Positions 27,250 through 37,000 of a DNA stretch of 64,000 nt are shown here, in pieces. Source of the stretch: Devosia soli (GTDB lineage: Bacteria; Pseudomonadota; Alphaproteobacteria; Rhizobiales; Devosiaceae); the NCBI RefSeq assembly GCF_000970455.1, contig NZ_LAJG01000005.1, positions 558,001 to 622,000 on the forward strand, in the 5' to 3' direction. A program made the position numbers and the translations under genes. The notes beneath the pieces are model-generated. The model was not told where the DNA came from. It did no database searches and was given only the letters and a program-made list of their open reading frames with translations. Position 1 is the first letter of the stretch, and every line of letters begins with the position of its first letter.

Positions 27250-28160
27250 CGACGCTTCTCGATGTGCGCAATGTCTCGAAAAGCTTCACCATGGGCGGCA
27301 TTTTCGGGCGCAAAACCGTCAATGCCGTGATGGATGCGAGCTTTTCGCTTTCGGCAGAAAAGCCGGAGATTTTCACCATTATCGGGGAATCCGGCTCGGG
27401 CAAGACGACGCTGGCGCGGATGATTCTTGGGCTCGAGGATCCCAGCGAAGGGGAAATCCTCTTCCAGGGGCAGAAGGTCAGCCGGCATGCGAGCAAGGCC
27501 GAGCGCCTGGCGTTCATGTCCAAGGTGCAACCGGTGTTCCAGAACCCGTTCGAGGCGTTCAATCCGCTCAAAAAGATCGAGCGGTATCTGGAATCCACCG
27601 CGCGGCAGTTTCTCCATACCAAGGACCGGGCGGCGATCGACCGGGCGATGGACGAGGCGCTGCAGAAGGTTGGCCTCAGCCTTAAAGAAGTGCGCGGACG
27701 GTTTCCGCATGAAATGAGCGGCGGGCAGTTGCAGCGCTGCGCCATTGCGCGGGCGCTGATCCCCAACCCGCCATTGCTGATTACCGACGAGCCCGTATCG
27801 ATGGTCGATGCGTCGCTCAGGATGAGCATCGTCAACCTGCTCAAGAGCCTGCGGGATGATCTGAAGGTGAGCGTGATCTACATCACGCATGACCTTGCGA
27901 CGGCCTATTACATTTCCAACCGACTGATCATCATGCAGCGCGGGCGGATCGTCGAAATGGGCGATGCGCGGACGGTGCTCGATAATCCGCAGCATCCTTA
28001 TTCGCAACTTTTGAAAGCTTCGGTGCTGTCGACGGATGATGCGGGGGCAGGCAAGCTCGCGACCGATCCGGACATGGTCAAGGCGGCCAACGGGTTGGTG
28101 GGCCAGGCCGGGAAGCTGGTTGTGCGGCCGGATGGGCGGGAGGTTCGGGTTTATGGGTGA
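27246..28160 (+). CDS. Oligopeptide-type ABC transporter ATPase (DppF-like)
   Basis: The 304-residue ATPase has Walker A (GESGSGKTTLARMI), the signature MSGGQLQRCAIARA, Walker B (LLITDEPVSMVD) and the H-loop (YITHDLATAYY). The start overlaps the stop of the preceding ATPase gene as ATGA, so translation is coupled. It closes the transporter part of the operon; the GH43-like gene follows after a gap of 390 bases rich in palindromic repeats. The longer frame opening at 27183 would overlap the upstream gene and is not preferred. Confidence 0.9.
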   Translation: MTTLLDVRNVSKSFTMGGIFGRKTVNAVMDASFSLSAEKPEIFTIIGESGSGKTTLARMILGLEDPSEGEILFQGQKVSRHASKAERLAFMSKVQPVFQNPFEAFNPLKKIERYLESTARQFLHTKDRAAIDRAMDEALQKVGLSLKEVRGRFPHEMSGGQLQRCAIARALIPNPPLLITDEPVSMVDASLRMSIVNLLKSLRDDLKVSVIYITHDLATAYYISNRLIIMQRGRIVEMGDARTVLDNPQHPYSQLLKASVLSTDDAGAGKLATDPDMVKAANGLVGQAGKLVVRPDGREVRVYG

Positions 28161-28550
28161 GATCGCGGCCATCCCCTCCTAACCTCCCCTTGCCAAGGGG
28201 AGGGACGCATCGAGTTTGGGATGGCGACTGCGGGCCACCGGCAGATTCCTCTCCCTTGAGGGGGAGGTAGGTGGTGCGGCTCGCTCTCTTATGTGGTCGC
28301 CGCCGCACTGACCTCGATGGTCCATGCGGAGGAGAGATGGATTGCCGGGACAAGCCCGGCAATGACGATGGGGGGTGTACTCAGGCCTGTCGGACACAGT
28401 CGGCGCCGCACAGAAAAAGCTACCGCTTTTGTGGGAATGATGCCGCGGTGGTCGTGGCGTTTGTTTAACTTGGCCGCCCACCCCCTCCCAACCTCCCCCT
28501 GTCCGGGGAGGTGCAGAATTGTGTTTGCCTGACATAAGGGATCCAAAAAA
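28161..28550. repeat. 390-base intergenic cluster of palindromic repeats
   Basis: The gap holds three C-rich hairpins, CCTCCCCTT/AAGGGGAGG (28183-28203), CCTCTCCC/GGGGGAGG (28248-28267) and ACCTCCCC/GGGGAGGT (28491-28512), plus one copy of a 29-bp GC-rich repeat (28339-28367). No coding region is supported. The hairpins could end or weaken transcription between the ATPase and GH43-like genes. Confidence 0.7.
28339..28367 (-). repeat. 29-bp dispersed palindromic repeat, copy A
   Basis: This segment is identical over 29 bases to the reverse complement of 39812-39840. Its centre is the near-palindrome GCCGGGACAAGCCCGGC. Such elements are numerous between genes in Rhizobiales genomes. Confidence 0.85.
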
Positions 28551-29501
28551 ATGAGTGCGCCGATATTTCGGGATCCGGTTCAGGATGGGGCGGCGGATCC
28601 GGTGGTGGTTCGCAAGGAGGGGACCGAAGAGTGGTGGATGTTTTACACCAATCGGCGGGCAGCTTCCGGGGGCGAGGGGTTTTCGTGGATCCATGGATCG
28701 CCGATCGGGGTGGCGGTCTCGACCGATGCCGGGGCGAGCTGGACGTATCGGGGGACCGCGAAGGGGCTCGATGCGCCGGGGGATGAAGGGCTCAATACGC
28801 ATTGGGCGCCGGAGGTGATTTTTGCCGAGGCGCAGTATCACATGTTCCTCAGCTATATCACCGGGACGCCGACACATTGGCAGGTGCCGCGGACGATTAC
28901 GCATTTCGTCAGCGATGATCTCGAGACCTGGCAGCGGGTGGGACCGCTGAAACTGTCGAGCGACCGGGTGATCGATGCGGCGGTCTATCATTGCCCCGAT
29001 GGGCTTTGGCGGCTTTGGTACAAGGACGAGAACAACGGCTCGGCAACGTGGTGTGCGACGAGCCAAAATCTCTTCGATTGGACGGTCGAGGGCGAAGTAA
29101 TCCCCGGCTCGCCGAATGCGGCACCGCATGAGGGGCCCAATGTGTTTGCGCTCGGCGGGTTCATCTGGATGATCGTCGACGAATGGCACGGGCAAGGGGT
29201 TTATCGCTCGATGGACGCGAAAAACTGGGTGCGGCAGGGGGTGATCGGCGGCGAGGCTGGCATGGACAAGGGCGACATTCGTTTCGTGCGGCATGCCGAT
29301 GTCGTAGCGTTCAACGATCATGCGGCGCTCTTTTATTTCACCCATCCAGAATGGGACGAGCACAGCCAGGCTGAGGGGCCGCGCAATGCGGCGGAGCGGG
29401 CAACGGTCATCCACCATGCGCGGCTGACGGTGGAGGATGGTGTGCTGGTGCTCGATCGCGATATTCCGGCGGATGCGGCGCTGTTGCGCGAGGGGGGCTG
29501 A
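28551..29501 (+). CDS. GH43-like family glycoside hydrolase
   Basis: The 316-residue cytoplasmic protein looks like a five-bladed beta-propeller of the GH43/GH117 type: FRDPVQDGAADPVVV near the N-terminus supplies a candidate catalytic Asp (DP), HWAPEVIF carries the family HWAPEV motif with Glu, and several aromatic sugar-contact positions are visible (WWMFYTN, LWRLWYKDENNG). There is no signal peptide. Beside GH51 and an oligosaccharide transporter it probably cuts arabinosyl or xylosyl links. An AAGGGA segment lies ten bases before the ATG. The exact family and specificity cannot be fixed from sequence reading. Confidence 0.8.
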   Translation: MSAPIFRDPVQDGAADPVVVRKEGTEEWWMFYTNRRAASGGEGFSWIHGSPIGVAVSTDAGASWTYRGTAKGLDAPGDEGLNTHWAPEVIFAEAQYHMFLSYITGTPTHWQVPRTITHFVSDDLETWQRVGPLKLSSDRVIDAAVYHCPDGLWRLWYKDENNGSATWCATSQNLFDWTVEGEVIPGSPNAAPHEGPNVFALGGFIWMIVDEWHGQGVYRSMDAKNWVRQGVIGGEAGMDKGDIRFVRHADVVAFNDHAALFYFTHPEWDEHSQAEGPRNAAERATVIHHARLTVEDGVLVLDRDIPADAALLREGG

Positions 29502-29609
29502 TCTCGCGAAAGGGGGAGTTGGGTCCGTCCAATTTGGCGGGAATGACGTCGTGGGTGTCGAGGGCTCGCCTGCTCGTTCGTCGCGTTGGCGTTGCTAATG
29601 GAGGACAGG

Positions 29610-30416
29610 ATGAATCCTAAGTTCCGGGATGATGGGCTCGAGATATTTGCCAAGGATGGTCCCCCTGCCCTGCCGGCGGGTGGAGCGCTTCTCGATCGGG
29701 ATGGCGCGAGGATCTGGCATGCGCACTATGGTGCGGGACCGGCGGTGATGCTGCTTCATGGCGGCATGGGCAATGCCAACAATTTCGGGCATCAGGTCCC
29801 GGCTTTGATCGAGGCGGGCTTTTCCGTCGTGGTGGTAGACAGCCGCGGGCACGGGCGGAGTTCCTGGGATGGCGGCGCTTTCAGCTATAGTCAATTTGCC
29901 ACGGATGCGCTGGCGGTGCTCGACCGGCTCGGCATCGGCAAGGTCGCCGTGGTCGGCTGGAGCGATGGCGCCTGCACGGGGCTCGCCATGGCCAAGGCGG
30001 CGCCGGAGCGGATTGCCGGCGTGCTGTTTTTCGCCTGCAATGTGGATGAAAGCGGCAGCGTGCCATTCGTTTTCACGGAGACCATCGGCAATTGCCTGAC
30101 CCGTCACAAAAAGGACTATGCGGCACTATCGCCAGAGCCTGAGCGGTTCGAGGAGATGAGCCAGAAACTGCAGGTAATGCAGGGCACTCAGCCCGATTAT
30201 TCCGCAGACGACCTGCGGAGCATCGCCGTGCCCGTGATCGTCCTACAGGCAGAACGGGATGAGTTCATCAGCGCCGAACATGCGCGCTATATCGCCGACA
30301 CCGTGACGGGAGCGCGATATGTCTGGCTCGCGGACGTCAGCCATTTTGCGCCCGTGCAGCGGCCCGAGGCATTCAACGCTGAGGTGCTGGACTTTCTGCG
30401 AAACCTGACATTCTAG
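29610..30416 (+). CDS. Alpha/beta hydrolase
   Basis: The 268-residue protein has the alpha/beta hydrolase fold: the oxyanion segment MLLHGGMGNANNF, DSRGHGRS, the nucleophile elbow GWSDGA (Ser near 120) and the late His in DVSHFAP; a candidate acid is Asp in LQAERDEFI. The ATG at 29610 has GGAGGA four bases upstream. It lies 108 bases after the GH43-like gene and may be an esterase acting on acylated oligosaccharides, but the substrate is unknown. It is convergent with the small membrane protein gene three bases downstream. Confidence 0.82.
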   Translation: MNPKFRDDGLEIFAKDGPPALPAGGALLDRDGARIWHAHYGAGPAVMLLHGGMGNANNFGHQVPALIEAGFSVVVVDSRGHGRSSWDGGAFSYSQFATDALAVLDRLGIGKVAVVGWSDGACTGLAMAKAAPERIAGVLFFACNVDESGSVPFVFTETIGNCLTRHKKDYAALSPEPERFEEMSQKLQVMQGTQPDYSADDLRSIAVPVIVLQAERDEFISAEHARYIADTVTGARYVWLADVSHFAPVQRPEAFNAEVLDFLRNLTF

Positions 30417-30419
30417 CCG

Positions 30420-30614
30420 CTAGTTCGGATAGATCAGCCAATGGGTGTAGGTCAGCATGGTGATGAAGGCACCTAAGGCTATAGCGACCGGGATGGTGAA
30501 GCTTGGCTGGTTCCAGGGATCGGGTAATCGGCGGCGAAATATCCGAACGATCAACCAGCCGATCAAGCCATACACTGTCAGATTGACAGCAATGGCGATC
30601 CACATGATGTCCAT
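30420..30614 (-). CDS. Small two-helix membrane protein (64 aa)
   Basis: The peptide has two hydrophobic segments (IMWIAIAVNLTVYGLIGWLIV and TIPVAIALGAFITMLTYTHWLIY) separated by a basic loop (RIFRRRLPDPWNQ), giving a helical hairpin in the inner membrane. I start it at the ATG at 30614, where GTGCC/AGGTG gives a modest SD, although a longer frame opens at 30653. No family is recognised. It may be read from the haemoglobin transcript, 167 bases upstream. Confidence 0.6.
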   Translation of the reverse strand: MDIMWIAIAVNLTVYGLIGWLIVRIFRRRLPDPWNQPSFTIPVAIALGAFITMLTYTHWLIYPN

Positions 30615-30781
30615 GGTGAGGCACCTACGCGACGAGTCAGCGCCCCCGCGCATGGACTGACGTTGAACAGCAGTGGGCCGGATCTGTCAACCGCTGGCGC
30701 TGAACAGGCTAAGTGTGTGCCAAGCAAGGAAATTTTGGCAGCACATACACCTCGCCTGCCGGCTTCTGCTCGTTGCCGACG

Positions 30782-31270
30782 CTATTCGGGCTTCCAGACC
30801 GCAGTGTCGGTCTCGCGCTGCAAGGGACCCATGCGGGTGATGTCCTCGCCCCGGCGCATCGCGATGTTCATGCGGAAGGAGTTGCCGATGCGTTCGGAGC
30901 GTTCGGTAAAGAGCGCGGCGATCTCGGGCGGACAGAGGGCCTCGACGGTTTCGCGGAAGAGGCGGAGCCAGCGCATGAAGTGGGCGTCGCTGAGTTCGGG
31001 GATGGCCATGTGCTTGGGCATGGGGCGGCCGCCATATTTTCCGGTGCCGAGTAGCATGGAACTCCAGAAATCGGTGATGGTGGCGATATGAGCCGGCCAA
31101 TGCTCTTCGGGGATGACGCGGTTGAAGACCGGGCCGATGACTGGGTCGCGGCGGGCGGCAGCATAGAAGGCGTCGACCACGCGGGCGATCATGGCTTCGT
31201 CGAGCCCCTCGGGCGTGTCCCAGCCGATGCGATGAAGGCGCGTGCCGGCGGGTGGGCGGGAATCGGTCAT
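30782..31270 (-). CDS. Group III truncated haemoglobin
   Basis: The 162-residue protein has the group III trHb pattern: an early helix with DAFYAAARRDPVIGPVFN, the segment WPAHIATITDFWSSMLLGTGKYGG, and the proximal His in LSDAHFMRWLRLF. Such globins bind O2, NO or CO and are linked with NO or microaerobic stress. Its ATG overlaps the stop of the Cys-rich regulator gene by four bases, so the two are co-translated. The C-terminus (about 25 residues after NSFRMNIAMRRG) is an extension of polar sequence. Confidence 0.88.
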   Translation of the reverse strand: MTDSRPPAGTRLHRIGWDTPEGLDEAMIARVVDAFYAAARRDPVIGPVFNRVIPEEHWPAHIATITDFWSSMLLGTGKYGGRPMPKHMAIPELSDAHFMRWLRLFRETVEALCPPEIAALFTERSERIGNSFRMNIAMRRGEDITRMGPLQRETDTAVWKPE

Positions 31271-31962
31271 GACCTTGTCCCGGACGTGATGCGATAGGAG
31301 CAGCGGCGGCCGCCGGCGATGATATGCTCTTCGCGCTCGACCTTGGTCTCCGGCCCGAGCACGGCCTGGAAAACCGCCAGTTCGGCGCGGCAGAAGCCCT
31401 GGCAGGCGCTCGCGGCAGCACAGATCGGGCAATGATTTTCCGTCAGCAGCAGCGAGCCGTCCGGGTCTTCGCGCCAGCCGGCCATATAGCCTTCCCCGCT
31501 CCGCAGCTGGGCGAGGGCCTCTACGCGTTCCTTGACCTGAGCCTTGCCAGCTACGGCCTGCTGATAGGCTTCGCGCGTCATGGCTTCGCGCGCCGAAATG
31601 ATCGTGTCGAGCGCAGCTTCGCCAAGATTGGCCCGGATGAGGTCGAGCAATTGAAGGGTCAAGGCTGCGTGGGTATCGGGGAAGCGGCCCTCGGCAGCTG
31701 CAGTCAGCGACCAGGCCTGTGTGGGGCGGCCAACGCCGGCGGAAATGTTCTGCGCTTCGACGAGCCCCTCCTGCGCGAGACGCAGCAATTGCTGGCGCGC
31801 CGCCTCGCCGGTGATGCCGAGCTTTTGGCCGATTGCGGCAGCCGACAGGCCAGACTGCATCTTGAGCGCCATCAACACGCGCTCGCCTGGACTACGCGGC
31901 GACCACGCTGGATTTTCCAAGGGAGAGCTTGACATATCGGCCGGCAGGGTTTTCAAAGTCAT
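31267..31962 (-). CDS. COG2345/SufR-like HTH regulator with C-terminal cysteine cluster
   Basis: The 231-residue protein has an N-terminal winged helix (GERVLMALKMQSGLSAAAIGQ, then GEAARQQLLRLAQEGLV), a helical middle and a C-terminal cysteine cluster: H-C-P-I-C-x5-C-x3-C in one segment and a later Cys in RRCSYRI. This layout matches COG2345/SufR-type regulators, where Cys residues can hold an iron-sulphur cluster. I place the start at 31962; 31935 is possible. It is co-translated with the truncated haemoglobin and divergent from the superoxide dismutase gene, so I infer a redox- or NO-responsive switch for both. Confidence 0.82.
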   Translation of the reverse strand: MTLKTLPADMSSSPLENPAWSPRSPGERVLMALKMQSGLSAAAIGQKLGITGEAARQQLLRLAQEGLVEAQNISAGVGRPTQAWSLTAAAEGRFPDTHAALTLQLLDLIRANLGEAALDTIISAREAMTREAYQQAVAGKAQVKERVEALAQLRSGEGYMAGWREDPDGSLLLTENHCPICAAASACQGFCRAELAVFQAVLGPETKVEREEHIIAGGRRCSYRITSGTRS

Positions 31963-31983
31963 TGCTTGGAAAATACATGAGAC

Positions 31984-31995
31984 CCTTGCGCAAGG
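31984..31995. promoter_or_regulatory. 12-bp palindrome in the divergent regulator/sodB region
   Basis: CCTTGCGCAAGG is a perfect palindrome centred in the 60-base region between the divergent starts of the Cys-rich regulator and superoxide dismutase. It is well placed to act as an operator for that regulator; this is inferred. Confidence 0.5.
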
Positions 31996-32022
31996 CAAGT
32001 GGACCGAAAGAGGAGCCCCAAA

Positions 32023-32625
32023 ATGGCATTTGAGCTACCCACCCTGCCCTATTCCGTGAATGCACTGGCCGCCAATGGCATGAGCCAGGAAACGCTGGAA
32101 CTGCACTACGGCAAGCACCACCAGGCCTATGTGACCGCGCTCAACGGCTTTGTGGAAAAGAACCCGGATCTGCAGGGCAAGAGCCTCGAAGAAATCGTGC
32201 TGTTTGCCAAGGACAAGGCCGACCTGGCGCCGGTTTTCAACAATGCCGGCCAGCACTGGAACCACATCCACTTCTGGAACGCGCTTTCCCCCAATGGCGG
32301 CAAGCTGCTGGGCAAGCTCGAAGCCAAGATCAATGAAGACTTTGGTTCGGTCGATGCGTTCAAGGACGCGTTCAAGACTGCAGCCACGACACAGTTCGGC
32401 TCAGGCTGGGCCTGGCTGGTGCTTGGCAATGACGGCAAGCTCAAAGCGACCAAGACCGCAAACGGCTCGAACCCGCTAGCCACCGGCGAAGGCAAGCCGC
32501 TCTTGGGCCTCGATGTTTGGGAACACTCCTACTATGTCGATTTCCGCAATCGCCGCCCCGACTATGTGACGAACTTCCTCGACAAGCTCGCAAACTACGA
32601 ATTTGCCGAAGCCAATCTGGGCTAA
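32023..32625 (+). CDS. sodB: Iron-type superoxide dismutase
   Basis: The 200-residue enzyme turns superoxide into O2 and H2O2. Metal ligands are visible: His in ETLELHYGKHHQAY, His in NAGQHWNHIHFW, and Asp and His in DVWEHSYYVDF. The Gln in NNAGQHW is in the Fe-type position, and the loop TANGSNPL also favours iron, though cambialistic use cannot be excluded. The ATG at 32023 has AAAGAGGAG upstream; the frame from 31999 is not needed. There is no signal peptide, so it is cytoplasmic. Confidence 0.93.
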   Translation: MAFELPTLPYSVNALAANGMSQETLELHYGKHHQAYVTALNGFVEKNPDLQGKSLEEIVLFAKDKADLAPVFNNAGQHWNHIHFWNALSPNGGKLLGKLEAKINEDFGSVDAFKDAFKTAATTQFGSGWAWLVLGNDGKLKATKTANGSNPLATGEGKPLLGLDVWEHSYYVDFRNRRPDYVTNFLDKLANYEFAEANLG

Positions 32626-32704
32626 AGCCGGGTTTGACGCGTTGTGAGAGCGACCTTCGTGTTGCTCTCACTTATTTTCTAGAGGCGTGAGTACGGCCTT
32701 GGAT

Positions 32705-33253
32705 ATGACGATAATGGCCGATTTCGACCTGCCCGACACAATGACGCTTCGCCCGACCGACCGGCCAGTGGTCACGGCGGCGGAATTTCGCGCGGCGCTG
32801 TCTTCCATGGGGTCGAGCGTTTCCGTGGTGACGGGGCGCCGGGGCGACGAACGCGTGGGACGAACGGTGACCGCCGTCATGTCGCTTTCGGCGACACCGC
32901 CAAGCGTCCTGATCTCGATCGATATCGTTAGCCGCCTTGCTGATTTCATCGCGAAGACGCGGCAGTTTTCCCTTGCCATGCTGGCATCCGATCAGGCCGA
33001 GATTGCCGATGCGTTTGCGGGCAAGGTGCCGGCGGAAAGCCGCTTCAGCCTGGGACGCTGGACCGAGTGGCCATCCGGAATGCCCTTGCTCGATGGCGCC
33101 ATGACGGTGATCGATTGCGAAGTCATCGGCTCTATCGAGACCGGGACACATGTGCTGTTTGCCGGGGCGATCGTCGAAGCCGAAACGCATGCCGGACGTG
33201 CGCCCCTAATCTGGCAGCGGCATGGCTATCACGCATTGCAAGGCGTGGACTGA
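32705..33253 (+). CDS. Flavin-reductase-domain protein (split-barrel FMN binding)
   Basis: The protein (182 residues from the ATG at 32705) has the flavin reductase-like FMN-binding split barrel: the opening FRAALSSMGSSVSVVTG, TVTAVMSLSATPPSVLISI, and the closing GTHVLFAGAIVEAE. Such enzymes reduce free flavin with NAD(P)H, often for a two-component monooxygenase, which is not seen nearby. A GTG at 32687 and an ATG at 32714 are alternatives; none has a well-placed SD. It follows sodB by about 80 bases and may share its transcript. Confidence 0.8.
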   Translation: MTIMADFDLPDTMTLRPTDRPVVTAAEFRAALSSMGSSVSVVTGRRGDERVGRTVTAVMSLSATPPSVLISIDIVSRLADFIAKTRQFSLAMLASDQAEIADAFAGKVPAESRFSLGRWTEWPSGMPLLDGAMTVIDCEVIGSIETGTHVLFAGAIVEAETHAGRAPLIWQRHGYHALQGVD

Positions 33254-33354
33254 GGCCGGACAAACTGCCACATTGAAATCGATTTCCCGATTCACTCTGG
33301 AACCGGCAACCGCTGCGCCAGCGCCCGCGTTTGCCACCTCTCCAGGAGGCAGCA

Positions 33355-33633
33355 GTGCCACGCTACTTTTTCCACTATCGCACCGATGAGGAACTGATCC
33401 GCGACGAAGCGGGCAGCGACCACCCCGATCTCGAAGCGGCGGAACATCAGGCGGCTGAACTGGGTAAGGCGATCATCGACCGGCTGGCCGGTCAGAATGG
33501 CGCCGTCGGCCTGCCCCGGACCATCGAAATCACCGATGCCACAGGGGAAGAACTGCTCTATGTGGTGTTTTGGGCCGGTCCGAAGATCGGCGATGGTTCG
33601 GGCGGCGAAATCACGCCGGCCACGGTGCACTAG
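33355..33633 (+). CDS. Small DUF6894-type hypothetical protein (92 aa)
   Basis: The start is GTG at 33355 with a perfect AGGAGG five bases upstream. The protein opens with PRYFFHYRTDEELIRDEAG, the hallmark of a widespread rhizobial small-protein family (DUF6894), continues with an amphipathic helix (LEAAEHQAAELGKAIIDRLAG) and ends in short strands (RTIEITDATGEELLYVVF). Function is unknown. It is probably soluble and cytoplasmic. Confidence 0.75.
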   Translation: MPRYFFHYRTDEELIRDEAGSDHPDLEAAEHQAAELGKAIIDRLAGQNGAVGLPRTIEITDATGEELLYVVFWAGPKIGDGSGGEITPATVH

Positions 33634-33690
33634 GCAGGCCGGAAGGCGCGAGCCGACGGCGTTTTGCCCGGCTTAGGCTGCACACTGAAA

Positions 33691-33789
33691 TCAGAAAAAC
33701 AGCGGACCGGCGTGAGCCGTGACCATGAAGCCCAGAACGAGGGCTGCTGCGAGCGCCGCATAGGAAACGAGCATTGAGTAGTTTGGCAT
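33691..33789 (-). CDS. Candidate single-helix membrane peptide (32 aa)
   Basis: A short frame reading MPNYSMLVSYAALAAALVLG and continuing FMVTAHAGPLFF has one hydrophobic segment of about 20 residues and a purine-rich GGTGGGG nine bases before the ATG. It lies in the 388-base gap between the DUF6894 gene and the glutamate dehydrogenase gene. Its composition is plausible for a small membrane protein, but a frame this short may occur by chance. The rest of that gap (33790-34021) shows nothing I can support. Confidence 0.35.
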   Translation of the reverse strand: MPNYSMLVSYAALAAALVLGFMVTAHAGPLFF

Positions 33790-34021
33790 GTGGGCCCCAC
33801 CGCTGATTGCGACAAAGACTACCAGATGGGTCGGCATTAACAAGATGTAAATGGTTCGTACCGGCCCGGGACGCAGAAATGCTTTACCTCTTTGTGACGT
33901 TCCAATGAAATGCCGCCATGGTCATCGGCTTGTCCGAGATTTGCCGCATGAGGGCGTCTGAGTGGCGACAGGCGAGCCGAGCCTGATAGACTGGCGCGGC
34001 AAATCATCGTGGGAGCGGCGT

Positions 34022-37000
34022 ATGGACGAGCGGACCTGGGCTTTTTTTGACAAGGCCAAGGCTGTGGCTGGAAGCGATTCGAGTCTCGAGCGGTTTCTTT
34101 TTGCGGCGATCAAGGCGACCGACCCGGACGATCTCGCCCGGCAGGATCCCGAGACGTTCCTCACGGCGCTGAAGCGGAGCCATGCGGCGGCGATTTTCGG
34201 GCCGCTCCAGGAAACGCGCATCCAGATGACGCCGCCGACGGCGCCGGGCGAACTGCTCGCGATCGATGTGATTTCGCCCGATATGCCGTTTATCGTTGAT
34301 TCCACTCTGGCAGCCTTGCGGGCGATGGGTGGGACGATCCGGCTTTTTGCGCATCCCGTAGTACATGTGAACCAGGCGCAGGTGGTCGAGACGGGGGGCG
34401 CGGCGATCAGCGTCCTCAATATCCTCAGCGAACCGGTGGCGGACCTTGCGGCGCTCAAGGAGGAAATCCGGGCGACGCTGACCGATGTGTCGCGGGCGGT
34501 GGTCGATTGGCGGGCCATGCTCGACCGGGTGCGGCAGGCGATGACCGGGCTCAATGGCGTCAAGCCGGCGCTGCGCGATGAACCGGCGCGGTTTCTCGAA
34601 TGGCTGACCGAGCATAATTTTACGTTTTTGGGCGTGCAGGAATATCGGCTCGAGGGCGCGGAACTGGTGCCCATGGCCGGAACCGGGCTGGGCCTCTGGC
34701 GCGACGAAAACCTCAAAGTGCTGCGCAATGGGCAGGTCTATGTGGATTCAACGCCCGAACTCGTGGCGTTCTTGCAGACGGCAGAGCCGCTGCTAGTGAC
34801 CAAGGCCAATGTGCGCTCGCGCGTGCATCGGCGGCAGCACATGGACTATGTGGGGGTCAAGATTTATGGGGCCGATGGCGCGGTGCGCGGGGAATTGCGC
34901 ATTGTCGGGCTCTTTACGGCCCAGGCGCTGGCGACGCCGCATACCGAAGTGCCGATCATCAGGCGCAAGATTGCCGAGGTGATGCGCAAGAGCGGGCTCG
35001 ATCCCTTGGGGCATGCGGGGCGGGCGCTCCTGAGTGCGCTTGATTCTTATCCGCGCGACGAGATGTTCCAGATCGACATCGCGCAACTGGCCGAATTTGC
35101 CGAGGCGATTGCAGGGCTTTACGACCGGCCGCGGGTGCGCGTCCTGCCGCGTATCGACAGGTTCGACAATTTCGTCTCGGTGCTCGTTTTCGTGCCGCGC
35201 GATCGCTATGACGGCGACGTGCGGGCGCGGATCACGCGCTATCTCGCCGAGGTCTATGACGGGCGGGTTTCGGCCTATTATCCGCACTTTCCCGAGGGTG
35301 AGCTGGTCCGGCTGCATGTGATCATCGGGCGACTGAGTGGGCCGACGCCGAAGCCGACGCGCACGGTGCTCGAAGCGCGGGTTGAGGGGCTGACGCAGGA
35401 TTTTTCGGACCTTTTGCAGGCGCGTGCAACAGACCCGGCCGAGATCAGCGACTATCGCTCGGCTTTTTCGCAGGCCTATCAATCGCGCAATACGGCCGAG
35501 GATGCACTGGCCGATATTGCCGCCTTGCGGGCGCTGGCCGAGGGGCAGATTGCCCTTAAACTACGGACGCGCGAGGGCGCGGAGGGGGCGCTGGGGCTCA
35601 AATTCTATTCCAAGGGTGGGGCGATTGCGCTCAGCGATCGCGTGCCCATGCTCGAGCACTTTGGGTTCAAGGTGATCGACGAGCGGACCTATACGGTGGT
35701 GCCGCGGGATGGGGTCGAGCGGTTTATCCATGACATGGTTTTGGCGCCGGCGACCGGGGGCGAGCTCAACGTGGCGCTGCGCGGCAAGGCGATCGAGGAT
35801 GGGTTGCTGGCCGTCTGGGCGGGGCTCGCCGAAAGCGACCAGATCAATACGCTTGTGACGCAGGCTGGGCTCGACTGGACGGAGGCAGCACTGTTGCGTG
35901 CGCTGTCGCGCTATCTCAGGCAGATCGGGATTTCCTATTCGCAGCGCTATATCGCGCAGGTGCTGGTGACGCAGGCGGAGGCGGCCAAGGCGCTGGTGAC
36001 GCTCTTTTCAGCGCTGCACGATCCGAAGCTCGAAAGCCGCGGCATGGCGGAGGCGGCGGCGCGCGACACGATCGCGGCGCAACTCGAAGCGACAAGTTCG
36101 CTCGACGAGGACACGATTATCCGGCGGTTTTTGAACCTGATGGATGCTTCGCTGCGGACCAATGCGTTTCAGCGCGACGAGACGGGCGCAAGGCGGCCGG
36201 CGCTGGCGATCAAGTTCGATTCCGCTGCCGTCGCCGGGATGGTGGCGCCCCGGCCTTATCGCGAGATTTCGGTCTATTCGCCGCGCGTCGAGGGCGTGCA
36301 TCTGCGCTTTGGCGCCATTGCTCGAGGCGGCATTCGCTGGTCGGACCGGCCCGAGGATTTCCGCACGGAAGTCTTGGGACTGGTCAAGGCGCAGCAGGTC
36401 AAGAATGCAGTGATCGTGCCGGTGGGCGCCAAGGGCGGGTTCGTGCCCAAGCGGCTCGTGACCGGGATGGCGCGCGAGGCGTTCATGGCCGAGGGGACCG
36501 AGAGCTATAAGATTTTCATCGGCGCGCTGCTCGATGTGACTGACAATCTGATCGAAGGCGCTGTCGTGCCGCCAGCCGAAACAATGCGGCGGGATGGCGA
36601 CGATCCCTATCTGGTCGTCGCGGCCGATAAGGGCACGGCGAGCTTTTCGGATACGGCAAATGCCATCGCCTTGGGGCGCGGCTTCTGGCTCGGCGATGCC
36701 TTTGCCTCGGGTGGATCGGTTGGCTATGACCACAAGAAGATGGGCATTACCGCGCGGGGCGGCTGGGAAGCGGTGAAGCGGCATTTCCGCGAGATGAACC
36801 GCGATATCCAGCGCGAGCCGTTCAGCGTGGTCGGCGTTGGCGATATGAGCGGGGACGTTTTCGGCAACGGCATGCTACTTTCGCCGGAAATCCGGCTCAG
36901 GGCGGCGTTCGATCACCGCGATATTTTCATCGATCCCGAGCCCGATGCGGCCAAGAGCTTTGCTGAAAGGCAGCGGCTGTTCGCCCTGCCCCGGTCGAGC

